Below, in pieces: positions 15,850-24,811 of a stretch of DNA of 64,000 nucleotides. A model generated the notes under the pieces. The model saw only the letters and a list, made by a program, of their open reading frames with translations. It was not told the origin of the DNA and ran no database searches. This stretch comes from Chitinophagaceae bacterium (GTDB lineage: Bacteria; Bacteroidota; Bacteroidia; Chitinophagales; Chitinophagaceae), in the NCBI GenBank assembly GCA_018335935.1, contig JAGXRG010000026.1, positions 1-64,000 on the forward strand. The letters are read 5' to 3'. A program made the translations under genes and the position numbers. Numbering within the stretch: position 1 is the first letter of the stretch; each line of letters begins with the position of its first letter.

Positions 15850-17124
15850 TTAGGCAATAACTGATTTTCTTTTAGATAAGAAGTATAAAGCTAGTCCTGT
15901 TAAAAATAAAATTGTAGAAATAATTTCTGCCTGAGTAGGATGAAAATTACCAAACTGATATACTGTATTTACTCTTATTTTTTCTACCCAAAATCTTTCA
16001 AAACCATTCATCATTAAGTATATGCCAAAAATAGTTCCAGCTGTTTTTATATGCTTTCTCATTTTCATTAAAACAAAAAAGAATACAGTTGAAGCAATGG
16101 TTTCGTAAAATGGTGTTGGAAAAACTGCTAAAGGTAAAGCGTTACAATATTCTCCAGAACAATTTGCCAATGGTACCCCTTCATTGATTACATTATGAGG
16201 ATAAGTGTAACCGAATAACCAATTGGGTAACCATGAAACAGGTTGAACATTAATATGATGAACTTGATCTAAACTTCCAAAAATGTTGATATAAAATCCA
16301 TGATGCTGTTGCAATGCAGCATTAAATTGTTCTGTAGTTGCCGTAATCACATGACCAGAAGCATCAGTAATAAAAGCACTATTGATAATACCCCAATCAC
16401 CGTCACCTGCAACCTGACAACCAATTCTACCAATTGCATATGCAATCATCAAAGCAGGAGCTGTAGCATCGGCTAAATGTAAAAATGGGATTTTATGTTT
16501 TTTAGCATATACAGCAATTGCAAGAGTTGCACAAATCAATCCACCATAAAAAGTTAATCCACTAAATGAAATGAGTGAACCAATGGGATCTTGAATAAAG
16601 TCGTTCCAATTTTCTAAATTATGAAATATTTTAGCACCTAAAAAACCAAAAACAGCAGCAAGAAGAACAATGTCTCCTACTCTATCTTGAGGCCAAATTC
16701 GAACAGTTCTTTCTTCAGGCTTTTCGAGTTTAGTTTTATTAAGTTCATAATATTTATATCCTGCAGTAATAGAACCTAATAATAATCCAAAAAACATATG
16801 ACCATCGCCAGATAGCAAAAATGCTTGAGGATTATCTAATGCATGCGGAACAACTAATGCCCCAATAATTTTATAACCAAAAATAAATCCTAAAATAAAG
16901 TTGATGAGTAAATCAGAAAAACTAGCAGGTTTTCCTGAAATTATTTTTTTATCGGTATGTACAAATAATCCTAATTGTTGTTTTCTTTTTAATTCAATAC
17001 CCATTATCCATGATGCTACTATAAATGCAATAGCAACAAATAATCCAAAAGTATTAAACAGTCGTAGAAAAGACCATTCAACATTTAATACATCTTTAAA
17101 AAAATAATATAGATTAGGATACAT
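15850..17124 (-). CDS. lgt: prolipoprotein diacylglyceryl transferase (long variant)
   Basis: Lgt transfers diacylglycerol to the lipobox Cys of prolipoproteins in the inner membrane. This protein has 424 residues against about 290 in E. coli, mainly because of an insert at about 246-330. It has about seven TM segments. Recognisable motifs are FYGGLI (192-197), GRIGCQ (232-237) and ERFWVEKIRVN (376-386). The E. coli His103 and Asn146 positions appear to be Tyr193 and Cys236 here, which to my knowledge is a pattern seen in Bacteroidota homologues. The many lipoproteins in this window need such an enzyme. Confidence 0.88.
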   Translation of the reverse strand: MYPNLYYFFKDVLNVEWSFLRLFNTFGLFVAIAFIVASWIMGIELKRKQQLGLFVHTDKKIISGKPASFSDLLINFILGFIFGYKIIGALVVPHALDNPQAFLLSGDGHMFFGLLLGSITAGYKYYELNKTKLEKPEERTVRIWPQDRVGDIVLLAAVFGFLGAKIFHNLENWNDFIQDPIGSLISFSGLTFYGGLICATLAIAVYAKKHKIPFLHLADATAPALMIAYAIGRIGCQVAGDGDWGIINSAFITDASGHVITATTEQFNAALQQHHGFYINIFGSLDQVHHINVQPVSWLPNWLFGYTYPHNVINEGVPLANCSGEYCNALPLAVFPTPFYETIASTVFFFVLMKMRKHIKTAGTIFGIYLMMNGFERFWVEKIRVNTVYQFGNFHPTQAEIISTILFLTGLALYFLSKRKSVIA

Positions 17125-17205
17125 GAAGGTGATTTAAGATTTAATGATTTTTGATTTAAGATTTGAAATTAAAATACCAAATCCACTATTAAACATATAA
17201 ACTTA

Positions 17206-18135
17206 TTAACTAAATTTCTCACTCAAATATCTCTCTGCATCTAGTGCAGCCATACAACCTGTACCAGCAGCAGTTACAGCTTGTCTGTATATTTTATCTT
17301 GCACATCACCTGCAGCAAAAATTCCTTCAACATTAGTTTTTGTTGTTCCAGGTTTTGTAAGAATATAGCCAGCCTCATCCATTTTCAAATAATCTTTAAA
17401 AATTCCACTATTAGGTTCATGACCAATAGCAACAAAAAAACCACTGATTGGAATTTCAGTTTTTTCTTGGGTAATATTATTTACAATTCTTACCCCTGTT
17501 GTTTTTTGCTCACCCAAGATTTCATCAGTTTCAGAGTTCCAATAGATTTTTATATTTGGAGTTTTCAAAACCCTGTCTTGCATAATTTTACTAGCTCTCA
17601 TTTGATCTCTTCGAACAATCATATGCACTGTGGTACATAGTTTTGCTAAATACAAAGCCTCTTCAGCAGCTGTATCTCCTGCACCAACAATAGCTACTTC
17701 CTTTCCTTTAAAAAAGAAGCCATCACAAACTGCACAAGCACTTACGCCAAAACCATTCAATCTTTTTTCACTTTCAATACCCAACCATTTTGCAGAAGCA
17801 CCTGTACAAATAATTACAGCATCGGCTTCAATTTCTAACTCTTCGTCAATCCAAACTTTATATGGTTGTTGACTAAAATCAACTTTTGTTGCTAAGCCAT
17901 AACGAATATCTGCACCCATTCGTGCAGCTTGTTTTTCAAAGTCAATCATCATTTGTGGCCCTTGAACACCATCTGGGTATCCAGGGTAATTTTCAACTTC
18001 AGTTGTAATTGTTAATTGACCCCCAGGTTGAATTCCTTGATATAAAATGGGTTTTATACCTGCTCTAGAAGCATATATGGCAGCAGTATAACCTGCAGGT
18101 CCACTGCCTAATATTAATAAATGTGTTTTTTCCAT
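17206..18135 (-). CDS. trxB: thioredoxin reductase
   Basis: A 309-residue NADPH-dependent flavoprotein that reduces thioredoxin. The FAD motif GSGPAG is at 10-15, the redox pair Cys134-Ala-Val-Cys137 is in CAVCDG, the NADPH motif is GAGDTAAEEA (151-160), and the C-terminal FAD motif is GIFAAGDVQDKIYRQAVTAA. Length and order are typical of bacterial low-molecular-weight TrxB. It lies between frr and lgt on the same strand, with short gaps of simple GATTTAAGATTT-type repeats after it. Confidence 0.97.
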   Translation of the reverse strand: MEKTHLLILGSGPAGYTAAIYASRAGIKPILYQGIQPGGQLTITTEVENYPGYPDGVQGPQMMIDFEKQAARMGADIRYGLATKVDFSQQPYKVWIDEELEIEADAVIICTGASAKWLGIESEKRLNGFGVSACAVCDGFFFKGKEVAIVGAGDTAAEEALYLAKLCTTVHMIVRRDQMRASKIMQDRVLKTPNIKIYWNSETDEILGEQKTTGVRIVNNITQEKTEIPISGFFVAIGHEPNSGIFKDYLKMDEAGYILTKPGTTKTNVEGIFAAGDVQDKIYRQAVTAAGTGCMAALDAERYLSEKFS

Positions 18136-18170
18136 AAAATTGTAAATGTTGATTCTTATGTATGCAAAGA

Positions 18171-18734
18171 TTATACCGTCATTATTTCTTTCTCTTTAGC
18201 TGAAAGATGTTTATCTACTATTGAAATAAATTTATCAGTATATTCTTGAATTGAAGTTTCTGCATCTTTTGAAGCGTCTTCACTTAAACCATCTTTTTGA
18301 AGTTTTTTTACTTTTTCAATGGCATCTCTTCTAATATTTCTGATAGCAACTTTACTATGTTCTCCTTCAGCTGAACTTTTTTTCACTAATTCAATTCTTC
18401 GTTCTTCAGTTAATGGTGGAAGAAATAAGCGAATTACAACACCATCGTTTTGAGGTGTAATACCAATATTAGCCATCAGAATTGAGCGTTCGATTGGAGC
18501 TAACATGTTTTTCTCCCAAGGTTGTATACTAATTGTTCTAGCATCTAATGCAGAAACATTAGCTACTTGATTGATGGCAGTTGGTGAGCCATAATAATCA
18601 ACTGTTAATCCATCCAGCATATTTGGACTAGCTTTGCCTGCTCTTATTTTTGTGAGCTCAGCTTCTAAATGAGCTATTGCTTTTTGCATGGTATCTTCGG
18701 CTTCTGCCAAAATAATATCTATTTCTTCGTTCAT
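18171..18734 (-). CDS. frr: ribosome recycling factor
   Basis: A 187-residue RRF, which with EF-G splits the post-termination ribosome. The family signatures KIRAGKASPNMLDGLTVDYY, ISIQPWEKNMLAPIERSI and LTEERRIELVKK are intact. The three-helix bundle and small beta domain are complete. A matching promoter (TTTG, 18 bases, TAGATTTG) is placed upstream. The usual neighbour pyrH is not next to it in this window. Confidence 0.97.
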   Translation of the reverse strand: MNEEIDIILAEAEDTMQKAIAHLEAELTKIRAGKASPNMLDGLTVDYYGSPTAINQVANVSALDARTISIQPWEKNMLAPIERSILMANIGITPQNDGVVIRLFLPPLTEERRIELVKKSSAEGEHSKVAIRNIRRDAIEKVKKLQKDGLSEDASKDAETSIQEYTDKFISIVDKHLSAKEKEIMTV

Positions 18735-18751
18735 AATTTTCTATTTCAAGG

Positions 18752-18781
18752 CAAATCTAATACAATGCAATTAACCACAAA
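18752..18781 (-). promoter_or_regulatory. Bacteroidota promoter for frr
   Basis: On the minus strand a TTTG (18778-18781) is separated by 18 bases from TAGATTTG (18752-18759), close to the consensus TTTG-N19-TAnnTTTG. The frr ATG lies 17 bases beyond the -7 element. The -33 element overlaps the A-run that serves as the T-tail of the upstream terminator. Confidence 0.6.
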
Positions 18782-18803
18782 AAAAAGCCTCATAAATGAG
18801 GCT
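18779..18803 (-). terminator. intrinsic terminator of the wecA-like gene
   Basis: On the minus strand the perfect 8-bp stem AGCCTCAT/ATGAGGCT has a 2-base spacer and is followed by a run of eight T, 8 bases after the stop codon of the WecA-like gene. Confidence 0.85.
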
Positions 18804-18810
18804 GAATGTT

Positions 18811-19956
18811 TTAGTTAGTATTTTCTTTATTTCTATCATCACCTTTAATAATGCTGATAACAGATTTAACTTTATCTCCAAATCCTTCAACATCATTCTT
18901 AATTGCTTTTAATTTGTTCTTCTCTTTTCTATCTGTCATTTGAAGGAAAAATACACCTGCAAAAAATAATGATATCTGAGTTATGATAACAACTGTAGTT
19001 CCTAAAGGAAGCATTAAAATTGTAAAACCTATAAAAAAAACTGCCATTAAACTGATTAAAAGTGTAACAGTTCTATGTCCTAATCCTCTATCTAATAAAA
19101 TATGATGTAAATGATTTCTATCAGGATAAAAAGGTGAACGACCATGAACAATTCTAATAAAAAATACTCGAAGTGTATCTAATAAAGGCATTATTAATAT
19201 ACCAAATGCAATAGCAGGTGAAGATGGTATTACAAAACTTTTAAAGTTTGTGGTTGCATCTATGAAATGTATTGCTAGTATAGCATTTACAACCCCACAT
19301 AACAAGGATCCTGTATCTCCCATAAATATTTTTGCAGGTGAAAAATTGAAGATTAAAAACGCAGCAGTTGAAGCTACAAATGTGAACCCTAACAAACTGT
19401 AAAATATTTCATTATTTAATACAAAGAAAATTGAAAAGGCAGTGGCAGTAATCATACTTACAGTTGCAGCAAGACCATCAATTCCATCAATTAAGTTAAA
19501 TGCATTTATAATAACAATCATAGAAAAAATAGTGAGCAGTTTACTACTTGCTCCGCCTATTTCTCTTACATACATAAAACCATGCATATCTGTAATTAAT
19601 AAGTTTCCTTTAATAGTCAATAATAATGTTACAATTACTTGACCAAATAATTTTTTTTGAGCACTTAACCCTATAAGATCATCTATAACTCCAAAAAAGA
19701 AAATTGTTAAAAAAGCTAGAATAAAATAATAAAGTTCAACTTGTGAATTTAGTATTGGAAAAAAATAAAGAATAGTGATGATTAAACCAGCAAAAATTCC
19801 AACTCCTCCTAATGAAGGAATAGGTTTTTTGTGAATTTTTCTATGTTCTGGAAAATCGAATAGTTTTTTTTGGTTAGCAATTTTAATGATGGTTGGAGTT
19901 GCATAAAATGTGATACAGAAGGCCATCAATCCCCCTAAAATCAGTATTTCTAACAT
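18811..19956 (-). CDS. undecaprenyl-phosphate glycosyl-1-phosphate transferase, WecA/MraY family
   Basis: The 381-residue, about 10-11 TM enzyme transfers a sugar-1-phosphate (GlcNAc in WecA) to undecaprenyl phosphate, the first step of surface glycan synthesis. Motifs seen are HRKIHKKPIPSLGG (38-51), Asp92-Asp93, NAFNLIDGIDG (151-161), MGDTGSLL (212-219) and the cytoplasmic PDRNHLHHILLDRG loop (278-291). The HLHH loop favours WecA over MraY. The charged C-terminal tail (about 340-381) is an extension. Confidence 0.92.
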   Translation of the reverse strand: MLEILILGGLMAFCITFYATPTIIKIANQKKLFDFPEHRKIHKKPIPSLGGVGIFAGLIITILYFFPILNSQVELYYFILAFLTIFFFGVIDDLIGLSAQKKLFGQVIVTLLLTIKGNLLITDMHGFMYVREIGGASSKLLTIFSMIVIINAFNLIDGIDGLAATVSMITATAFSIFFVLNNEIFYSLLGFTFVASTAAFLIFNFSPAKIFMGDTGSLLCGVVNAILAIHFIDATTNFKSFVIPSSPAIAFGILIMPLLDTLRVFFIRIVHGRSPFYPDRNHLHHILLDRGLGHRTVTLLISLMAVFFIGFTILMLPLGTTVVIITQISLFFAGVFFLQMTDRKEKNKLKAIKNDVEGFGDKVKSVISIIKGDDRNKENTN

Positions 19957-20104
19957 AAGATATTTTTATATAACCTAAAAAGGTTAAAACAAAGTTAATG
20001 AAGTTTGATTGAAGATGAACAGTTTGAGTGGGTAAAATACAAATGTTTAAAAATCAATTTTTCATTAATATTTTATACCCTTTACTTTGCCACTTTAAAA
20101 TATT

Positions 20105-20950
20105 ATGGAAACAGTTCATCAATTAGAAAATATAGCAACTCAAGTAAGAAGGGATATTGTAAGAATGGTTCATGGTTGTCAAAGTGGACATCCTGGAGGA
20201 TCACTTGGATGTGCAGATTATATGGTTGCCTTATATTTTAACATCATGAAGCATGATTCTAAATTCAATATGGATGGCTTTAATGAAGATATTTTCTTTT
20301 TATCTAATGGGCATATTTCTCCTTTATTCTATTCTGTTTTAGCAAGAGCTGGATATTTTGAAATAGATGAATTAAAAACTTTTCGTAGAATTAACTCACG
20401 TTTACAAGGCCACCCAACAACACATGAAGGGCTACCTGGAGTTAGAATGGCAAGTGGATCATTAGGCCAAGGTATGAGTGTTGCTCTTGGAGCGGCATTG
20501 GCTAAAAAGGCGAATCAGGATTCATCAATAGTTTATTCTCTGCATGGTGATGGTGAGTTACAAGAAGGACAAAATTGGGAAGCTATAATGTTTGCTGCTC
20601 ATAATAAAGTTGATAATTTGATTGCTGCAATTGATTATAATGGTCAACAAATTGATGGAAGTACCAATAAAGTTTTAAGCTTGGGTGACTTAAAATCTAA
20701 ATTCCTTTCATTTGGGTGGACTGTTATTGATGTTGAAGAAGGAAATGATATGACTTCAATTTTAAATGGTATTAAAATTGCACAATCAAATCTTGGTCAG
20801 CAAAAACCAATTTGTATATTACTCAAAACTAAAATGGGGAAAGGTGTTGATTTTATGGAAGGTGGACATGAATGGCATGGCATTGCACCAAATGATGAAC
20901 AATTAGCCAATGCTTTAGCTCAATTACCAGAAACTTTAGGTGATTATTAA
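20105..20950 (+). CDS. transketolase N-terminal subunit
   Basis: The 281-residue protein corresponds to the TPP-binding N-terminal half of a split transketolase. The TPP/metal motif is HGDGELQEG (147-155), with QSGHPGGSLG (26-35) and MASGSLGQGMSVALG (115-129) as further signatures. The pyrimidine-binding and C-terminal domains are absent. In split enzymes the C-terminal subunit gene usually follows directly. Here the next gene is citrate synthase on the opposite strand, 7 bases away, so the partner must be elsewhere. Confidence 0.94.
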   Translation: METVHQLENIATQVRRDIVRMVHGCQSGHPGGSLGCADYMVALYFNIMKHDSKFNMDGFNEDIFFLSNGHISPLFYSVLARAGYFEIDELKTFRRINSRLQGHPTTHEGLPGVRMASGSLGQGMSVALGAALAKKANQDSSIVYSLHGDGELQEGQNWEAIMFAAHNKVDNLIAAIDYNGQQIDGSTNKVLSLGDLKSKFLSFGWTVIDVEEGNDMTSILNGIKIAQSNLGQQKPICILLKTKMGKGVDFMEGGHEWHGIAPNDEQLANALAQLPETLGDY

Positions 20951-20957
20951 AATTTTA

Positions 20958-22280
20958 TTATTCCCAAATTTCTTCTTTCCCTTCTAACCAAAGTTTTACT
21001 GCATTGGTGGTTACACTTTTTGGTCGCTCTAATGGGAAATTCAAAGCTCTGTCCCAACAAAGATTCGCAAGTACTCCTAGAGCTCTACTTACAGCAAATA
21101 ATACAGTATAGAACTCATACTCAACTAATCCATAATGCACCAATAAAGCTCCACTATGAGCATCTACATTAGGCCAAGGATTTTTTACTTTACCTAATGA
21201 TTCTAAGATTGGTGGAACTACTTCATAAATATTCCAAACGGTCTGACAAAGTTTATCATCTGGCATATGTTTTTTACCAAACACCATTTGAGCAGTAAAT
21301 CTTGGATCGGTTTGTCTTAAAACTGCGTGACCATATCCTGGAACAACTTGCCCATTACTTAAAGTTTCTCTTACATAATCTGCAATTTGTTCTTTAGTAG
21401 GTGCATCGGTTTGTAATTTTTCCTGCATCTCAAAAATCCACTTTATTACTTCTTGATTGGCAAGACCATGTAAAGGACCTGCTAACCCATTCATACCAGC
21501 AGCATAACTTAAATATGGATCACTTAAAGCACTTCCTACTAAATGTGTAGTATGTGCTGAAACATTACCTCCTTCATGATCTGCATGAATAGTCATGTAT
21601 AAACGCATCAATTCTTTGAAACTTTCATCTTCATATCCCATCATATGAGCCAAATTGCCTGCCCAATCTAATAATCCATTTGGTTGTATATGTTCGTTAT
21701 TTTTATATTTTCTTCTATAGATATAAGCTGCAATGCGAGGTAATCTTGCTATTAAGTCCATTACATCATCATAAATTGGATTCCAATAGTCTTGTTTATT
21801 TAAACCTTTTGAATATTCCTTTGCAAAGTTACTTTCAGTTTGCAGAGCCATAACGCCTGTCACAAACATAGTCATAGGGTGAGAAGAAAGTGGCAAAGCA
21901 TCAATTGTATTGAATACATGAGTCGGCACATGACTTCTGCGTTGCCAAACACTCGATAAATGATCAGTATCAGACTCTGTTGGCAATTCGCCTAATAACA
22001 TCAAATGAAAAATACCTTCAGGTAATGGTTCACTTCCGCCTTGTGCTTTGGGTAATTTTTCTTGAAGTTCAGGAATAGAATAACCTCTGAAACGAATACC
22101 ATCTTGAGCATCAAGCAAACTAGTTTCACTAACTAAACCAGTTATACCTCGCATTCCTTGATATATTTGACTTAAAGTAACCTCTCCTATTTTTTTATTA
22201 CCATGCTCTTTTAAAAGGGCTTTGATTTCTGCACTTGAAATATCGGCTTTTGCTCTGAACGCATCTTTTATAACTCCCAT
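20958..22280 (-). CDS. gltA: citrate synthase, eukaryotic (mitochondrial) type
   Basis: The 440-residue enzyme condenses acetyl-CoA and oxaloacetate. The catalytic residues are His271 (GPLHGLANQE), His318 (GYGHAV) and Asp373 (PNVDAHSG), within three positions of the pig heart numbering (274, 320, 375). The HADHEGGNVSAHTTHLVGS and AVSRALGVLANLCWDRALNF stretches are close to the mitochondrial enzyme and unlike the E. coli NADH-sensitive hexameric type. The N-terminus lacks a transit peptide. The gene converges tightly with the transketolase half. Confidence 0.95.
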   Translation of the reverse strand: MGVIKDAFRAKADISSAEIKALLKEHGNKKIGEVTLSQIYQGMRGITGLVSETSLLDAQDGIRFRGYSIPELQEKLPKAQGGSEPLPEGIFHLMLLGELPTESDTDHLSSVWQRRSHVPTHVFNTIDALPLSSHPMTMFVTGVMALQTESNFAKEYSKGLNKQDYWNPIYDDVMDLIARLPRIAAYIYRRKYKNNEHIQPNGLLDWAGNLAHMMGYEDESFKELMRLYMTIHADHEGGNVSAHTTHLVGSALSDPYLSYAAGMNGLAGPLHGLANQEVIKWIFEMQEKLQTDAPTKEQIADYVRETLSNGQVVPGYGHAVLRQTDPRFTAQMVFGKKHMPDDKLCQTVWNIYEVVPPILESLGKVKNPWPNVDAHSGALLVHYGLVEYEFYTVLFAVSRALGVLANLCWDRALNFPLERPKSVTTNAVKLWLEGKEEIWE

Positions 22281-22392
22281 AAAATATATTGATTATCTAA
22301 TGTTAAATTGGTTGCAATATTACAAAAAAAGAATTTGGTTTTAACTGACAAGCGTTAGTTAATTATTAAATTCATTATAAATATTACTGATA

Positions 22393-23655
22393 TTACAACT
22401 TTCGAAACACTAAATAATCTCCTGCCATTAATTCAAAATTTTCTTGGGCATTAAAATTGAAAATTAATTTTGAAAAAACTTGTTCAAATTGGCCTTGTAA
22501 ATGAGGATGATTGATGTTAAAATGAATTCTATCGTGCTTAGAAAGGTTGAGGATTATAATCCAAATTTTATTGTCGAACACTTTTATAAAAGATAGAATT
22601 GAAGTGGTATTATCTGTTGGTAAAATTTCAATTGAGGCTTGATTAAATCCTGATTCATGAAATAATGATATAAGAGTTTGATAAAATGTCTCCAGCTTTA
22701 AAGTATTATCCCATAATAATACATCCTTGTCGAAAAATTTTAGTCTTTTATTACTAGGAATTTCTTGACCAGAATATATTAAAGGCATTCCATTCCAAGT
22801 GAAAGTTAAAACTGCAAAGGCTTTAGCTAGATTTCCATATTTTTCAAATTCAGTACCATTCCAACTATTTTCGTCATGATTACTTGTAAAGAAAAGTTTC
22901 AGCTTGGTATTTTCAAACTTTAAATATTGTTGAAGGTTTATTATTATCTCTTCAATATTTACTTGTTGCTTTACTAACTTTTCAGTTAAATGCATCCATT
23001 CCCAAGCATAACTTGCATCAAAAACTGTAAGATATTTTTCTTCATCGCATTCTGCTAACCAAAATAATTTCTTTAGTTCATCACAATCTATTCTTGCTGT
23101 TTTCCAAAAATCTAATGCAACCAAATGTGCCATATCGCACCTAAAACCATCAATATCGCATTCATTCACCCAATACTTCATAGCATTAATCATTGCTATT
23201 CTCATTGAAGCATTATTGAAGTTTAAATCTATTACATCTTTCCAACCATTTCTTTCTGTAAAATTATTATTTTCATCGAGGATATAATAATCCGGATTTG
23301 AAATTGTCCATTCATGATCACAACCTGTATGGTTAGCCACCCAATCAATGATAACTTTTAAACCCAATTGATGAGCTTGTTTAATTAAATCTCTAAAATC
23401 TTCTAAACTGCCAAATTCTGGGTTGATTTTAGTGTAAGAACTGCAAGCATAATAACTTCCTAAATTACCTTGTTTTTTAAATTCACTAATAGGAGTAATA
23501 GGCATCAACCATAATGCATCAACACCCATATTCTTTAATCTAGGCAAATGTTTTTGAAAAGCCTTAAATGTACCCTCAACAGTAAATTGTCGGATATTTA
23601 CTTCGTATAAAACTGCACTTTTAGCCCAGGAAACTATAGAAAAATTTGATTGCAT
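22393..23655 (-). CDS. cytoplasmic alpha-amylase family (GH13) enzyme
   Basis: A 420-residue GH13 protein without signal peptide. The conserved regions are DWVANH (104-109), GFRCDMAH with nucleophile Asp174, WLAECDE with acid/base Glu202, and TSNHDEN with Asp261. The small C-terminal beta domain covers about 340-420. The absence of a signal implies action on cytoplasmic alpha-glucans or maltodextrins. It does not belong to the beta-glucan locus further on. The exact subfamily cannot be set by eye. Confidence 0.9.
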   Translation of the reverse strand: MQSNFSIVSWAKSAVLYEVNIRQFTVEGTFKAFQKHLPRLKNMGVDALWLMPITPISEFKKQGNLGSYYACSSYTKINPEFGSLEDFRDLIKQAHQLGLKVIIDWVANHTGCDHEWTISNPDYYILDENNNFTERNGWKDVIDLNFNNASMRIAMINAMKYWVNECDIDGFRCDMAHLVALDFWKTARIDCDELKKLFWLAECDEEKYLTVFDASYAWEWMHLTEKLVKQQVNIEEIIINLQQYLKFENTKLKLFFTSNHDENSWNGTEFEKYGNLAKAFAVLTFTWNGMPLIYSGQEIPSNKRLKFFDKDVLLWDNTLKLETFYQTLISLFHESGFNQASIEILPTDNTTSILSFIKVFDNKIWIIILNLSKHDRIHFNINHPHLQGQFEQVFSKLIFNFNAQENFELMAGDYLVFRKL

Positions 23656-23660
23656 TTAAT

Positions 23661-23689
23661 TATTAAAAAGTCCCAATAAAATGGGACTT
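23661..23689 (-). terminator. intrinsic terminator of the DUF3347 lipoprotein gene
   Basis: The perfect 8-bp stem AAGTCCCA/TGGGACTT (23668-23675 and 23682-23689) has a 6-base loop. On the minus strand it is followed by TTTAATAATT, between the DUF3347 gene and the GH13 gene. Confidence 0.7.
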
Positions 23690-23694
23690 GAATT

Positions 23695-24270
23695 TTATTT
23701 GTTATAACCGGCTGAGTCAATTACTTCACCACAATCTAACATCATTTTTGGTAGATATGGATTTTCAATTTCAGATGAATTACTTAACCAATCTGCTCCT
23801 TTATTTTTAAATGCCATTGGACAGTGTTGTAGGTAAACTTTTTCTCTATCATAACGAACTGTTCTTATTAAATCATACACATCATTTGTGATGATTTGAA
23901 AAGATTTTCTTTTATTTTCTAAATCTTGCTCTTTTAATAAGCCCATAATTTCGTCTTGCAAATTTTGAGTATAAATTTTTGCAGTATTGATGATTAAAGT
24001 ATCAGCATTTAATTCGTTTAATTTAACTAAAGCTGCACTATTTGCTAATTTTTTAGCTGACTGATGTATTAGACTAGTATCTTCTTTTATAAAAGCATTT
24101 TTTAAATCGAGATATGATGTCATTATAGCAGAAAAGCTTAAATTAAATGAATCAGAATTGATGCTTTGCCCTAATGTCACTTGTGGAGCTTTAGGTGTTA
24201 CAACTTTTGCATCATCATTACTACAAGCTAGCAATAAAAAAGAAAAACAAGTTATTAATAATTTACGCAT
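23695..24270 (-). CDS. DUF3347 lipoprotein
   Basis: The 191-residue protein has a lipoprotein signal (LLLAC, Cys16) and a DUF3347 domain over most of its length. The C-terminal pattern QHCPMAFKNKGADWLS ... NPYLPKMMLDCGEV is typical of this domain. It is usually found fused to or next to CusB-type metal-efflux adaptors, where the His, Cys and Met residues suggest copper binding. Here it stands alone with no metal pump nearby. An 8-bp inverted repeat (24262-24269 with 24281-24288) spans its start codon. Confidence 0.82.
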   Translation of the reverse strand: MRKLLITCFSFLLLACSNDDAKVVTPKAPQVTLGQSINSDSFNLSFSAIMTSYLDLKNAFIKEDTSLIHQSAKKLANSAALVKLNELNADTLIINTAKIYTQNLQDEIMGLLKEQDLENKRKSFQIITNDVYDLIRTVRYDREKVYLQHCPMAFKNKGADWLSNSSEIENPYLPKMMLDCGEVIDSAGYNK

Positions 24271-24313
24271 ATTAAAATTTTGCGTAAAAATACTAGAAGA
24301 AATTTATAACAGA

Positions 24314-24811
24314 TTAAAATAAGACTTGAATGCCATTTGCAATTCTAAACTCATGTTGCAATAACCACTTTTTTCTCCACAAACCTCCTGAGTAACCTAC
24401 TAAGTTTTTATGAGTTCCTATAACTCTATGACAAGGAATTACAATTGAAATTTTGTTTTTACCATTAGTAGAAGCAGCAGCTCTAATAACTTTTTCATCT
24501 CCAAGTTTTTTGGCTAAATCTAAATAACTTATGGTTTTGCCGTAATTGATTTCAGTTAATTGATTCCATACTTTTTGCTGAAACTCTGTACCAGATTGAT
24601 GTATTGGTAAATCGAACTTTTTTCTAGCCCCTTGGAAAAATTCAATCAACTGCTCGGTACATTGATGAATAATTTCACTAACACCTGGTTTGCCATATTG
24701 TAATTGGTCTTTATTATCAATAAAACTAATCTCAGAAATATAGCTTTCTGTACCTCCAATTCTAATTAATCCTATAGGACTTTCATAAAAACTATAATAG
24801 TTTTCTTCCAT
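24314..24811 (-). CDS. ogt: methylated-DNA-protein-cysteine methyltransferase
   Basis: A 165-residue suicide repair protein that removes methyl groups from O6-methylguanine. The acceptor Cys127 is in VIPCHRV, preceded by the DNA-recognition helix (RAAASTNGKNK) and followed by GYSGGLWRKKWLLQHE. It lacks the Ada N-terminal domains, so it is an Ogt/MGMT-type protein. Its ATG shares one base with the stop codon of csaA (TAATG), so translation is probably coupled. Confidence 0.95.
   Translation of the reverse strand: MEENYYSFYESPIGLIRIGGTESYISEISFIDNKDQLQYGKPGVSEIIHQCTEQLIEFFQGARKKFDLPIHQSGTEFQQKVWNQLTEINYGKTISYLDLAKKLGDEKVIRAAASTNGKNKISIVIPCHRVIGTHKNLVGYSGGLWRKKWLLQHEFRIANGIQVLF

Noticed and set aside
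17281-17640. 119-residue plus-strand frame opposite trxB
   Set aside because: It is antisense to the intact, well-supported thioredoxin reductase and has no recognisable domain or start signal.
20005-20241. 78-residue frame overlapping the start of the transketolase half
   Set aside because: It overlaps the real gene in another frame and ends inside it; no family resemblance.
22393-23655. GH13 amylase as part of the PUL
   Set aside because: It lies 23 kb away, has no signal peptide and targets alpha-glucans, unlike the GH16/GH3 set.
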